Positions 50,133 through 62,177 are shown, numbered from the stretch's first letter. The stretch is DNA of 64,000 nt from Isoetes taiwanensis (GCA_021234155.1 JAJEKV010000010.1:21416833-21480832); one strand, 5' to 3'. Numbers and translations: made by a program. Notes: generated by a model not told the origin, from the sequence alone.

Positions 50133-51707
50133 ATGAGAAGGCGTGGTTCTGGATGCAGTCTTGTTGAGAGTGAAGTTGAATGTGTGTTGGATACTCCAAC
50201 CAGAAAGAAACAAAAGCACTCAGTACCAAACAAGGATGCTATGGTTGAGAAGAAGAAAGGTAAGGACAATAGCAAGACCAAAGGGGTTGAAGTTGGGACT
50301 GGCAAGAAAAAAAGGGACCGAGGCCGTGCGGGAACAAGAAAAAAAATTGGGGAGGGTAGAACGTATCCATTGAGACGGAGAATGCACATCGATGTGAATG
50401 AAGACAGGGAAGAAGAGGGTGTTGAGAAGACAATTATAGAGAATATAAGGTCCACCCTTGAAGATGTAGCAAATGTAGATCCTACTGGTGCAGATACAGG
50501 TTTTGAACAAGATGGTAATGCTGCAGCCAAATCTGTACACAATGAAGGTACAAATAGTAACTTTGCAGCAATTATGGATGCTCTTAGAGGAAATTCAAAT
50601 ATTTCTTTGAGAGCACTAATTCATAAATGATATTTTAATGTTCAGGGATTCACAAAGTAGTACAACTTGATAAGGATTTAACTGTTTCCAATTTAACTTC
50701 CAGGTTTATGACTTTTTAATTTAATTTGAAGTTTTTGTGGATCTATTGATCCTGTATTCACTTAATTAATTGTCTGAACATCAGGTCTACCGAGTTGCAA
50801 AGTACAATTGTAACTGATTTGCAACTCAGCAATTTAACTTCGAGGTTATTACTCTTAATTTTAATTGTACTCTTTTCTTGAATAATTCACTGAATTGCAT
50901 GTTATTTAACTTATTAGGTGTTCTGATGTGCAAGTTGTACCTATGAAAAAGAAGTTGTTGATACTAGATCTCAATGGCGTGCTGGTTAAGAGTTATAGAA
51001 GAACCAATCAAATAAGAGAAGACCTGAGACGGCTTAGCACTCAGCTTTTGAGAACATCAACCACTAACAAATTGGTTGTGTTGAGGCCAGGTGTTCACGC
51101 ATTCTTGGAGGAAGCCTCTAGACTATTCGACCTTGCAATTTGGTCATCCATGAATGCATTCAATGTTGCAGAAGTTATTGATGTTGTCTGTCCTTTTATC
51201 AAAGGTAAACTTGTATTTGTGTGGGACCAACAATATTGTGATGAGATGCCTTTCAAATGGCCACTCGAATCTGCAAATCCAATATTCATGAAGCCACTTC
51301 ATAAGGTGTATGAAGCTTTTCCAGAATATGGAAATAATGTGGTTCTTGCAGATGATGAAGTATACAAGACATACATGTCCCCACCATTCACATCCATCAT
51401 GGTGCCTACTTTCCAAAGCCATCCTCATGATGATATTCTTGACTCTTATTTGCTTCCAATGATTAGACAAGTTGCACAGGTTGAAGACGTTTCTGCAATT
51501 TTGAAGATAAATTCTAGGCCCGAGGCTTTTACAAGAACATCCCTAGGTGTTCTGGATGCACTATTTCAGCAACAAATTGGTCAGGATCAGAGTTTATTAG
51601 TTAGAGCTTACTGCAAGGGTCAGATTAAGTGGATAGTGGATGGTTTTGGGAAACATTTCAGTGCTGATCAGTTGGAGCAGATGAAGAAATATTTGACTAT
51701 TGCCTAG
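50133..51707 (+). CDS. spliced gene: basic N-terminus plus FCP1/SCP-like (NIF) phosphatase domain
   Basis: Predicted exons: 50133-50547, 50646-50703, 50785-50844 and 50918-51707, with canonical GT-AG introns of 98, 81 and 73 bp whose phases match. The first exon is Lys/Arg-rich (TRKKQKH, GTGKKKRDRGRAGTRKK), a nuclear type. The two small exons encode similar DL..SNLTSR segments. The last exon is a NIF/FCP1-like domain of the HAD superfamily: LLILDLNGVLV, LRPGVHAFLEEASRLFDLAI, WSSMNAFNV, KPLHKVYEAF, VVLADDEVYKTYMSPP. The family dephosphorylates protein serines such as those of the RNA polymerase II tail. Here the DxDx motif is DLNGV, with Asn for the second Asp, as in some plant homologues, so activity is doubtful. 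The last exon is fully open, unlike the transposase. The start is the first ATG after an in-frame stop; it could be fused to the upstream RING-like frame. Confidence 0.7.
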
Positions 51708-51724
51708 AAGAATACTTCTTGTAC

Positions 51725-51915
51725 ATACATGTGAATTTTGTGAAACCCTTGACATAGAGGCTTTGAGACCTCAATTTTGTGAAACCTGCTTTGTAATAGT
51801 ATATGAGTGCAGATATGCCTCAATTTTGTGAAAACTGTGACATAGAGGCTGAGACCTCAATTTTGTGAAACACTTTGTAATACTATACGAGTAAAACTTT
51901 GCCTCAATTCTGTTA
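51725..51915 (+). repeat. short direct repeats in 3' region of the FCP1-like gene
   Basis: CTCAATTTTGTGAAACC-type phrases occur four times with GACATAGAGGCT between, a small degenerate tandem repeat following the stop codon. Confidence 0.7.
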
Positions 51916-52170
51916 TGTTTTGTTATCTTGTTATTTTGTTATTCTTGCTTCAAGTTTGTCCAATACTTTGAAGACATTGCAGGCCTTAAGCTAACAGATT
52001 CACAGTTCAGCTCAATTTTGTGTGTTTGCTCTTTTAACATTGCAGATATGTGTATATCACTTTGAACACATTGCAGGCCTGGTGATAACAAATATGTGTA
52101 GTGCAGATATGTGGGATGCTCAATTTTGTGTGTCTTATTCTTTTGAACAGACTGTTGTACATATTACCTT

Positions 52171-54666
52171 CTATGAGGCAGGTGGAAGACTACTCATGAT
52201 CTGCTGGCAAGTGTCTTCTGCCATGATATACAAGTTTGAGCCTTCTGCATCTGCAATCATGTCAAATTTAGAAAGTCTAACAAGATGGCTATATACACTG
52301 GCAACTGGTTTGTTCTGCAATAGTTGAAACCTTAGACCACCATCGATTTGTTTGTAATAATGTCCCGTCACAATAACTTCTTCGACCCCGAATACATTTC
52401 CCCATCCATCCTTATAATTTTCTAGCAAAGTATTCTTTGCTTCAGTGCATTTAAGTACATGTTTTCCCATGTGAGCTAGCAAAAAAATTCCATAGAAGAT
52501 CCTTGCCCATTCTTCCATAAAATCTACCAAGAAAGTGGAATGGTCTCGAAGACTTGAATTGTGAAGAACATCCATCACTCCAAAACACATGTTTTTTATA
52601 TTCAACTCCAATACTTTGCAACCAATCAGCATGCATTTGTAGACAATGTTGGACATATTCTGTGTCATGTGTTTTGTCATCACTAATATAGAAATGAGTT
52701 TCCTTCACAATACCTTGGAGACTTTGTTTCCTTTTTTCTTTGGCCAAGTTCTTGTTCTTCTTGCATGAGTTCTCTTCCTCTTTCTTTTTTCTTTCTTCTT
52801 CTTCTTCCTCTTTCATCCTCCTGTAGGTTATATGCACTAGAATTGACACCTGGTCAGTATGCCAATGACAGGATTGAGCTTCTTGTTGGATCTTAAATCC
52901 ATAATTCTCAGCAAAATCTATGACAGAAACAATGGTATCATCTTGAAGTGTTGCCAAGCATTTCCTGAATTCCTTGGCTTGCCAATGAGCTCTATAATTA
53001 TGAGGTACAAAAGATTTCAAAGTATTTCTTGCATGCTCATTAAATTCAAAAGGGCTACCCAATTTGTAGGCCAATTTTGTAACCTTTGGAGGTTTCTTAG
53101 ATGACTTCAATGTCTTCTTTCTTTGGACTTCTACCTGCCATGTTAAGGCCAATTTATCAGCTCCTGATATGGAAGTCATATGATTGAATCATATTTAATG
53201 AAGTCACTAAATGCACTTTGTAATCTAATTTGAAAGTCATTACCTTCTCAAACACTTTCCAATTCACATTGTAAGTTGCTCTTATTCCTCTCCTTAGGAC
53301 ATGTTGGCAGCCTGCAATACATTATAGCAAACATGGTAAATAGAAAGCAAAATTATAGGTTTGAAACAAAGGAAACCATGTACTCACTTATTTAAACCAC
53401 ATTTTGTACAAGTCTGCATCAGACACGCATGCTTATGCCACTCATCACTCTCATCCTTTGGGCAGACCACCATTCTCCAATAATCACTACTTGATCTGAT
53501 GATCTCCTTAGCCATGCAGATTAGACCTGGTCCACAAACCTTGCACTGACACTTACAATCCTTATGAACACCATAAGGATCTGTCCTCATATTGTTGATG
53601 GCCTGCCTTGCAAATTCTGGTATTGGCAACAACAAGTCTCCCTTTCTTGAAGTTTTCTTACATAGCTTGGCGTCAGTTTTTCAAAAGCCTGCTGGGACAT
53701 CTTTATATTAGGATGTTCCTTCTTGAAAGCAAGGTACAATTGTACCTGAACACAATAACAATAATAAATTTAGTTATTTTATAAAGTGAATGAAAGAATT
53801 AGTGCACAACATTTCAAATTTCTGGTCGAAACTATTACCCGTAAATCTCTAGCAAATGAATAGGATGATCAATTTTATCACCATTTTCAGCCAAATGCTT
53901 CCTCACATGCTTCTTATAAGGTGAGACTCTAGTATTTTCATCCCAAAACTTCCTCACCGTGGATATTTCTTCACTGAAAAATCGTCACTTCTTCTCTTCC
54001 TTCCAAATATTGACCAAGGGCCGAGCTTCACACTCTGCAAAATATACATCTTCTAAATGCCATGGCAATAGTTTTTCTTGGAAATGATAGAACCCTTGAA
54101 ATTGCAGATTGATTAATCCCTCCCCGTCAAGATGCCGCCATTTGAAGGGTGCTCTTTCTTGCTTGGAGGACATCGGTTGTTCTTTGCATTTTTGTGCCTG
54201 CATTGTCTCCCCTAACATTCACAATCATGGTTTTCATTATAGCAATATCCCGGGATCCGGTACATCCGCTTCCAATGGCAAATGTTTGTTTCTCTTGAAA
54301 AGTCTTTGAAGAACTTTCCCTTTATCCAAATCCTCGAAACGTTCGACAATGTGATTAAAAGAATCATCTAACTCTTTTGAGAGTTCCTGCAATCTTCTTT
54401 CACTAAGCAATTGTTTTTCTTCCTCCGTTTGGTGGAATGTTTTCCTTTTCCCTTTCTTTCATTCTCTTTCTCGATTCTCTTTTCCTGTTGGCTTCAAATT
54501 CCAGATAAATTCTTCTATTCTGATCATCAAGGCTTTCAGAATTGGCCGTAAAATGGAGGTGCAATGGAAAACTGGAATTGGGATTGGGATTGGGATTGGG
54601 ATTGGGATTGGGATTGGGATTGGGATTGGAATTAGAATTGAGAATTGCCAGTGAATTTTCAGCCAT
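52171..54666 (-). pseudogene. DDE transposase gene (Sola-like?), multi-exon and frameshifted
   Basis: Minus strand. The N-terminal exon starts MAENSLAILNSN with an Asn-Pro repeat and a basic EF.ANRKRESRKRMKEREKE stretch (54666-54403). Middle pieces follow (54218-53985; 53635-53384), the second with paired cysteines (CKCQCKVCGPG and CTKCGLNK) ending at a GTGAGTAC donor. The core (53179-52451) carries DFAENYGFKIQQE, HWHTDQ, FYISDDKTHDTEYVQHCLQ, FWSDGCSSQFKSS and NFFASSHGK; the Asp residues of ISDD and WSDG are the likely catalytic ones. The frame then changes, and the C-terminal part continues from about 52450 to 52171. The enzyme would move the surrounding transposon. At least one frameshift breaks it. 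Exon borders are approximate; the superfamily is tentative. Confidence 0.7.
54579..54627. repeat. (GGGATT)n hexanucleotide repeat inside transposase exon 1
   Basis: About eight units; on the minus strand they encode alternating Asn-Pro. G-rich on the plus strand. Confidence 0.95.
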
Positions 54667-55256
54667 GGTAACGAAGCTTGGGAAGAATGACAATCTAAGA
54701 AAGAAAACTTTCCTCAAGAATCCCGCCAACTTGAGATCCCGCCAAACATAAGGATTGCTCTGGCAATTCGCGCGGGGACATCCATGTCATCGATCCCTCC
54801 CCAACCGGAACATGCATACTATTTCTGGAGTAACAACCCCCGAGGTTGTTGAACGAAAATTCATCGAGTAGAAAGCACCTCAAGCACCTAAAGCACTTGT
54901 CCGGATGGTGCTTTTTGGGTAGCATTATCATATTTACACCCCATACACGTTTGAATAGTAACGCAAGTTAATTGAAATAAGGTGGTTCTTATATTTTGCT
55001 TTAGTGGAAAAAGAGCAGCTATTTGATAGCTGTATCAAAAACACTCATACCAATATTTTGCCATACACTCATAGCTCAATGTTAAATATATTCTTGCTAT
55101 CTTTATATCTGCACAAATTGCATGTTCCTCTTGAAACTAATCCATGTTCTAGCATGAACCATGCTTTCTTATACATGTGTTCATCTAGAATATCCAAGCT
55201 TCTTAGTAATTAATATATAGATCCTTAAAGTTTACCTATGTTTGCTTTTGTTAGGG

Positions 55257-55750
55257 CCCGAAGGGCCCAAAAATTTTTTTGGTATAACAACCAACACATA
55301 ACTACCATTAACATTAATTAACACAAACCATTGAGTCCAACACATTTAAATTAAAATCCCCCTTAAACCCCCTTTGGTTTGGGTGCATATTCACACGGGG
55401 GGTGACGTAGGGCAGCGAGAGCCCGTATAATTACGTTTTGCACGTACAAAATCAACACCATATAGTATATTGCCTAAAATCTTATAGTATTTTACAAATT
55501 TTGTTATACAGTATAACAAATTCTGTACATCTATACCCCACAAACGAGGAACTTTGTGTACGGTGTAGATTAAGGAATAAGGGGTGAATATGCCTATCCA
55601 ACAGCTCTCATTCCCGGAGTCACCCCCCGTGTGAATATGCACCCAAACCAAAGGGGGTTGAAGGGGGATTTTAATTTAAATGTGTTGGACCCAATGGTTT
55701 GTGTTAATTAATGTTAATGGTTGTTATGTGTTGGTTGTTATGTGGGATAC
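55257..55750. mobile_element. foldback (long inverted repeat) element
   Basis: The arm from about 55284 to 55424 (ATAACAACCAACACATAAC onward, with GGTTTGGGTGCATATTCACA) is the inverse of about 55606-55744. The middle (55425-55600) is unique. A relative of one arm sits at 46447, each preceded by AGGGCCCGAAGGGCCC. No coding; the superfamily is undetermined. Confidence 0.75.
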
Positions 55751-55770
55751 AAGACATGAATTAGAAGGAC

Positions 55771-57240
55771 TTGGAAACACGGATTAGATGGCATATACGA
55801 ACGGCGATAAAAACTATTATGAGGTGCAGTCTATATGCGCAGAGCACATCATTTCAGACTGAGGAAGAAGAAATGCAGCAATGGGCAGAAAGGATGGGTG
55901 TAGACTTGTGGAGGAAAGTGGAGAACAAGCAGTTGCAGGAAGGGCAGAATAGCCTCAGGATACGACTAGTGAAACAGTGGATACAGAGACAATCGGACAC
56001 AAAACTTGGCCTGTAACATGAACCCCGAGGGCAGTTTCGGTTATCACGTATACGTAAATCTATAAGGGTAGTGATTGGAAGATTCAGAATGGGCAACCAC
56101 AAGCTTTGGATCGAGAAAAGTAGATGGCAGTGGCCATTGATAGAAAGGGAATGCATGACCTGCAAATTATGTGATCTTGGAGAAATAGAAGACGAAGAGC
56201 ACATATGGAATAGATGCCCGGCCTATGAATAGATCAGGAAAGAAGCCCAGGAGGTAGAGTGAGAAACATGAGTGGACAAAGGCACAAGGGATAGTTCCAG
56301 AGCAAAATCAAACGAATTTTAGAACATGAAAGCAGATACAAGGAATTGGAAAGGATAAATTACAATCCCGATGGCACAGATAATTTATGTGTGTCATAAG
56401 GTTAGAAAAGGGTTAATAGGTAGGGGAGGAGACCAGGGATAGGTTCAATACTGTATACGTTTTATACGTAATACGTATTTTTCGTTTGATACGGCACAAA
56501 TTTGACGTTTAATACGTCAAAAATACGTCCAAAAAAATTTCCGGCGTCGAAAAAATTTCGCGTCGAAAAAAAAAAAAATTTAATTATTATTATTATTGCG
56601 GTGACCCTCGCCTGGCGTGCCACATTGAACATGCCGAGGGTGGGCGTCATTGCTGACGCGAAAAAGAAAAAAAAAATTGATTTTTTTTTTCAAAATTTTT
56701 TTCACAGTAAGCGAAACCTTCCATTTAAACTTTCTCGAAGCCACAGCGTTTAAATCGATGGTTTAAACTACGCGCGAGAATTCAAAAAATAAAATAAAAT
56801 TCGGGACAACTTTTTTTTTTTTTTTTTTTTTATATTTTTTTATATTTCCGTGTAAGCGAAACCTTAAGTTTAAACTACGCCGAATCGCTTCTGCTGAAAC
56901 TTTTTCGCGTAAGGTAGAAAAACCGGTTCGCTTTTGAAAAAAAAAATAAATAAAAAAATTTGAATTACGCGAAATTTTTTTTTTCCGGCCGGTAGGTTAA
57001 AAATACGAAAAATACGTATTTAACCTAAAAATACGTATTTTTGGACTTTATACGTCTGAAAAAATAATTTAATACGTATAGAACCTATCCCTGGAGGAGA
57101 CATGAGACTAAAAACGGTCGCCCATCTTGTCAAAATCTATAAAAGATGTTAAATCTGGTGTGTGAAGCTGTGCTCACACCATGTACTCCAGTCATAGGGC
57201 CTCAGGGGCTAGTATGACGTTAATATACTTCTTCTAGAGT
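55771..57240 (+). mobile_element. LINE 3' end (zinc-binding tail plus 3' UTR), interrupted by a hAT MITE
   Basis: The plus strand reads RLVKQWIQRQ, a stop, then VVIGRFRMGNHKLWIEKSRW and CMTCKLCDLGEIEDEEHIWN followed by RCPAY (56060-56230), the Cys-His zinc-binding C-terminus of a non-LTR RT polyprotein. After a 3' UTR interrupted at 56434-57093, the sequence continues to a GGGCCTCAGGGGCTAGTATG, GTTAATATAC-type end near 57230. The RT domain is lost; several stops are present. Confidence 0.6.
56434..57093. mobile_element. hAT-type MITE, complete
   Basis: Terminal inverted repeats CAGGGATAGGTTC / GAACCTATCCCTG are perfect, and the 8-bp duplication GAGGAGAC (56426-56433 and 57094-57101) is exact; both are diagnostic of hAT. 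Subterminal regions are packed with palindromic ATACGTAT motifs. 660 bp, no transposase, many A/T homopolymers. Confidence 0.93.
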
Positions 57241-57574
57241 AGGAGAAAGTTGGGAGTTTCTTTGAAACAATTGTAGATTCTTGAGATAATCTTTATGCCA
57301 CATTCTAGATGAATATATGCATTTTCAATATAGGCTAAGGTGCTTTCCCATGGGACTAAAACCCGGAGATTTTCTTGAGGTCAGGCCGAAGGCTCCGGTG
57401 TTCCCATGAGCGCCTTACTTGCTTGATTCAGGTTTAGGACCTGAGTCGCAAAGTATTCTCCACACAATTCTGAGCCTCAGGTTTTTGACCTTAGTACGGC
57501 TGTTTCAGGTCTGCAAATTCATGGGAAAGCACCCTAATCAAACAAATTCAGTTAAAGCAAAAGTCTACCAAGAG

Positions 57575-57588
57575 AACAATCCCCGTGT
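57575..57588. repeat. 14-bp target-site duplication, left (L1 LINE)
   Basis: AACAATCCCCGTGT, repeated exactly at 62178-62191 after the poly-A tract. Confidence 0.9.
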
Positions 57589-60500
57589 TTCGCCTCTGCA
57601 AGTTTTTTATTTGCTTCCATTTCTTTCAGGTTCACTTCGGTTTCTACTTCTTCCATAGGTGAAGCTTCCATGGGTGATTCTGCCCTACTAGATTGTATGG
57701 GTTTTCCCTGTCCACATGCATTACCTCCTGTCCCTGCCCCTAACATTGCAGCTTTCAATTTTCGGATAGCTCCGATAGCGCTAACGCTTGCCTTGGCAGC
57801 CAGATCTTCCCCTGTAGTTGCTTTACCTACTACATTGTCTTTTGCTCCCTTTGGGGAATGGTTTATACTATGTGAAGCAGGAGTAGCAGCAAAAGGGCCT
57901 AGATTTATATCAGACAGTTTATGGAGATGATTTACCTTGTGCTGGGCAGAAGCCCCAATTACTGGGTCAGGATTGATAGAAGCCCCATCTTCTGGGGATG
58001 ATTTTCCGGCCCCTGAATCATTCCATTTGGCTATTGTCCAGCATGAACTAGCGTTGGCAGGGCGAGTAGGAGGCCATGGGGCCCCGTTGTGCACACCTGG
58101 GTCCAACCCAGGTCGGTTTCCGACAGCCTCCAAGGCTGCTACTACTGCTACGTTCGTTTCTTCCCTACTACTGCCAAGGGCTCCATTCTTCCCTTTGCTT
58201 CCTCCACTATTATTCTTTTCTGTCTCAGCATCTATCCTTGTCTGGAGCTCATCTATTCTCTTCCGGGCAACATGAAAAGGAAGAAAGGGTCTCCAAACAT
58301 CTCCCCATGAATTATAAAATCCTTAGCTGGAATATCAGGGGGGTAAAATCCTCGGAATACAAGAAAAGCAGATTATCAAACGCAATCAAGGAGATAAATC
58401 CAGACATCATATGCCTGCAGGAGCATAAATGTAAACAGGGGGAGATACACGGTTTGTTCAACACAATAGGTAAAGAATATGTGGGCGTTGCTGCAGTAAA
58501 AGATACCTCTAGTGCGGGCACTTTGATCGCCTGGAAGAAGGATGTAAAAGTATGTGAGCCACAGGTTGACAGGTTTGGTAGGTGGGCTATAATTCTATGG
58601 CAACAAGAAGGTAGAATATGGGGTCTGGTGAATATTTACGCCCACAACAACCCCAGGGGCAGAGGTGCTTTATGGGCCACTATCAGACATAGATTAAAAG
58701 GATTTGGAAGTCAGGTAGCTTGGCTAATGACAGGGGATTTCAACATGGTGGAGGCGGCCGAGGATAGACAAGGGGTGTCGTCAGAAATTGTACATGGGTT
58801 TGAGAAGCTTCAGTGGTGTAAATTGGTAGAGGATATGGGTTTTATGGAGCTGGAGGGAGATAAGGGATATACATGGTGTAATGGATGGCTGGGAGCAGGA
58901 AGGACGTACGCAAGGCACGATAGATGCTACATGAATGACGTGGCTTTCTCCATCCTTCCAAACCTTCAAAGGTCCAATCAATTAAAGAATGCTATCTCCG
59001 ATCATAATCCACAAGTGATATCGACTAAGAAGTGTCAGTTTAGAACTTCTAAGACAATATTCAAATTAAATACCAGATATTTGAAAGACCCAGATTTTGT
59101 GGAGACCTGCAAAAGCATATGGCAATCGGCTTTTAGAACAGGAACTGGTATGGAAACCATGATAACAGCTCTTGCAAATATTAAAAATTATGCTAAAAGC
59201 TGGGGTAGGGCTAAAGTGCAAAAAGAAAGGGAAGAACTGGATTCCCTTTATGGCCAACTTCTCTCACTTAGAGCATTGGGCCCCAATGATGGGATAGAGG
59301 AGAAAAGGATGATAGAACAGATCAAGACATTAGAAGAGGTCAAGATAGCTGAAAACAGATGTAAAGCTGGATTGACCTGGCTAAAAGAAGCTGACAAATG
59401 CACAAAGTTCTTCTTCCGGACAGCTAAAGAAAAGAAGAGATCTTCCACACTATCATCCATCACTCAAAATGACGGCACAATTCTCAAATCTCCAGGAGAT
59501 CTCAAAAGGTATCTATATAACCATTTCAATGCTTTCTTTGGAGAACATAACTTACCATTTCAAGAGACTTTCGAAGCGCTGGTGGTTTCAAAAGTCTCGC
59601 CCATAATGAACTCTAGCCAGCAAGATACGTTAAGTCTTCCCCTCTCTATTGAGGACCTTCAAAAGGCTACTCGTTTACTGGCTCCAAATAAATGTCCGGG
59701 TATGGATGGAATTCCCATAGAATTCTATCAATGCAATTGGGAATGGGTTAAGGATGATGTCTTCTTTATATACACAGACTTTATGCAAGCTGAAAATCTA
59801 AATCCAAGATTGAACACGGGTTGTATTTCCTTGGTTCCCAAGAGTAAGGAGCCAAGCACAATCAATGATTGGAGGCCCATCACACTTTTATCTGCATTCT
59901 ATAAAATCATAGCTAAGGCTATGGCAGAGAAGATCAAGCCAATTCTGGCTGAAGGCATCTCACAAGCCCAATCGGGTTTTCTACCAGGCAGGAGTATCCT
60001 GAGCAATGTCGTAGCAGCATTCGAAGGTTTGCACTGGGCTAGAAAAACAAGACACTTTACCAAAGCTTATGACAGTATCAGATGGAGTTTCCTGCACAAA
60101 ATGATGCTCAAGCTGGGTTGTGGAATTTTTTTTTCAGAAGGGGTCATGAAGCTTCTGCGATCTGCTCGAGCTTCAGTCCTATTCCAAGGTGAACCCTCTC
60201 CAATATTTGACATAAAAAGGGGCATCAGGCAAGGATGCCCCTTAGCCCCATTCCTCTTCAATATTGCAGCAGAAGCACTTTCACAAATATTCTGCAAGCC
60301 TCTAAGAAGGCGGTATGATTCAGGGGACTAGAAATGTTGGATGGCTCTCAACAAATATGTAACCAATATGCATCTACACATTTCTATTTATAGAGGCAGA
60401 GGAAGAGAATCATCATGTGCGAGGCAAATTACTAGCCTCCTTCTCAATAGCTTCGGGATGTCTCATAAATTGGAAGAAATGCGCAAGATAATGACCTCTC

Positions 60501-62177
60501 GAAGAACCACATCCCACATGCTTGACAATCCTACCATGGAAAATAATTCCGTAGGGCGAGCATTCCAACCCAAGTTAGGTGTTCCAAAGGGCATCAATAT
60601 CGCTAAGGCACAAATATGGGACGAAAAATACTACTAGGCCTTCGAAAACACCTAAATTGGTGGAAGGTGGCAAAGCTATCACTTGCGTGCCTGGATTACG
60701 GTGGCAAAACATGTGTTAAGCAATACTCATGTCTACACATCATCAATTTTACTAGCCCCGAAGGAGAAGGCACAAGAATTAGAAGGGCTAATCCGCAACT
60801 TTGTCTGGGGAGGGAATGAAGAAGGGGTAGTGGTCAAAATCGCTTGGTGGAAGTGCAAGAGAGATAAGACAGAAGGAGGAATTGGAATGGTTGACATATC
60901 ATTACAGAGCAAAGTTCTAATAGCCAAATTCATATGGAAGATCCTACGTAAAAGAGGTGAAGTCTCCGTGTATGCACCTCATCAACCGTGCTCTATCGGC
61001 CATGTAAGCATAGTAAGCCCTCCGTCAAAGTCTCACTCCCATGGTCACTCTTTTTTATCTTAAGCCATGTAGAGAAGCTTCTCCATTCCCTGAAGGGATT
61101 AATTTCAGCTTGAAAATCATAAAAACTATTTACGCTTGACATCAACAAATTTGAAGCGTAAACTTCCCTCCATGGTGGGTACGGTGGTTTTGCACAACAA
61201 ACAAAAATTTGGCCCTTAGGCATGGTGGTCGATGCAAGGATCGTAAAGAGGTGGAAAAATTGTGGAATAGATTCTTGTGCTCAATGGTACAAGGGAGAGC
61301 AATTAGTCGGGCTTAGGCGTAATTTCGTGCACGCTTTGCCTTAAAGGACGCAGATAAAATAATATGGGAAAGTGTGGCCACAGTACTTCCAAACACTATA
61401 ACTACAGGAGATCAAAATCCATGGGTTTTGCACCCCGCGATCTTGCCAAACAAGTTCGTGAAATCAAGTTACAGAAGTTTGAGGACTAAGGGTTTACTTC
61501 CAATACCAACCAAATGGGAATTAGTAATCACGGAGGAAAACCTCAAAAAACATCCGGAGAGATGCGTGGCGAAATATCTTCCCCTGATAAATGCTTTCCT
61601 CCGCAAGTGATACACGTGGCTCCAAGGGTTAATCGGCTAGTCTCAAAATGGGACAATAACGTCACCAAAGATGTCCCTTGTGCGAGGCCGAACAGGAATC
61701 CTTAGAACATTGTCTGGTGGAATGTGAGAAGCTGCAAGTAGTATGGGCATGGAGTTTGGATAGCTTTGAATACCCATTAGGTACCAAGGAACTGTTGTTG
61801 GGAATCCTTCCCCTTGAATGGTGCACCATGAAGAAGGTAGCCTTTCATATAGCTAGGGCCTGGATAATCTGGTCTATATGGAAAAGGAGAAACGCCTTGG
61901 TCTTCGATGAAAATCAAGAAGACATTTCACCACATCAGCTTCTACATATAGTACTTGAAAGGCTGAAAAAATTCAGGCTAGCCTTCGAAGGAGAAGAAGA
62001 AGTAAAGGTCGAAATATGGGAAACCTACCTAAGCTTACACTAGGAAGTACAAGGGAATAGTGCAAGTAGGAGCCATGTAGCTATCCTCATCTCATTTTTG
62101 CAGGTGAGAACACCCCTGCCATGTGGCTTTGCTTTAAAGTAAATAAAGTCTATTTTTTATCCCTCAAAAAAAAAAAA
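57589..62177 (+). mobile_element. L1-type LINE, 5'-truncated, 4.59 kb
   Basis: Bounded by the 14-bp duplication, ending in a poly-A run (62166-62179). It contains GC-richer 5' sequence (57589-58306), possibly the end of ORF1 but without a recognisable domain, then a broken ORF2. The intact duplications show that the copy inserted by target-primed reverse transcription and is fairly young. Confidence 0.93.
58307..62043 (+). pseudogene. LINE ORF2 (endonuclease plus reverse transcriptase), inactivated
   Basis: From MNYKILSWNIRG the frame runs intact to 60331. The AP-endonuclease domain shows QEHK, NIYAHN, GDFN, ARHDRCYM and SDHNP. The RT domain shows LVPKSKEPSTINDWRPITLL, QSGFLPGRS, a shortened motif A (TKAYDSI without the usual preceding residues) and GIRQGCPLAPFLFNI. 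Past 60331 the frame breaks. At the place of the catalytic YADD box (around 60366) the sequence gives QYASTH and a stop, so the acidic pair is lost. Later pieces include GGIGMVDISLQSKVLIAKFI (60870-60945) and a C-terminal zinc finger (CEAEQESLEHCLVECEKLQ, 61678-61735) with W.IW.RRN, ending at 62043. Dead copy. Confidence 0.9.

Larger units (their letters stand above)
48378..54941. mobile_element. 6.56 kb TIR DNA transposon carrying RING and FCP1-like genes
   Basis: A 30-bp terminal inverted repeat starts GGGTGTAAATATG at 48378 and ends CATATTTACACCC at 54941; one mismatch, with TAATGCTACCCAAAAA shared inside. The flanking 4-bp direct repeat is CATA. Subterminal AGCACCTAAAGCACTTG blocks occur at both ends in the same orientation. 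The minus strand encodes a DDE-type transposase (54666-52171); the plus strand encodes a coiled-coil RING-like protein and a basic/FCP1-like protein, converging on the transposase. GGG ends with 4-bp duplications and this transposase type resemble the Sola superfamily; that assignment is tentative. Confidence 0.8.

Noticed and set aside
50099-50542. 147-aa minus-strand frame opposite the basic exon of the FCP1-like gene
   Set aside because: Ser/Leu/Phe-rich mirror of a Lys/Arg/Glu-rich coding strand; no domain.
57552-58133. 193-aa minus-strand frame at the LINE 5' end
   Set aside because: It crosses the LINE target duplication at 57575, so it cannot be an element or host gene as a whole; probably a chance frame in GC-richer DNA.
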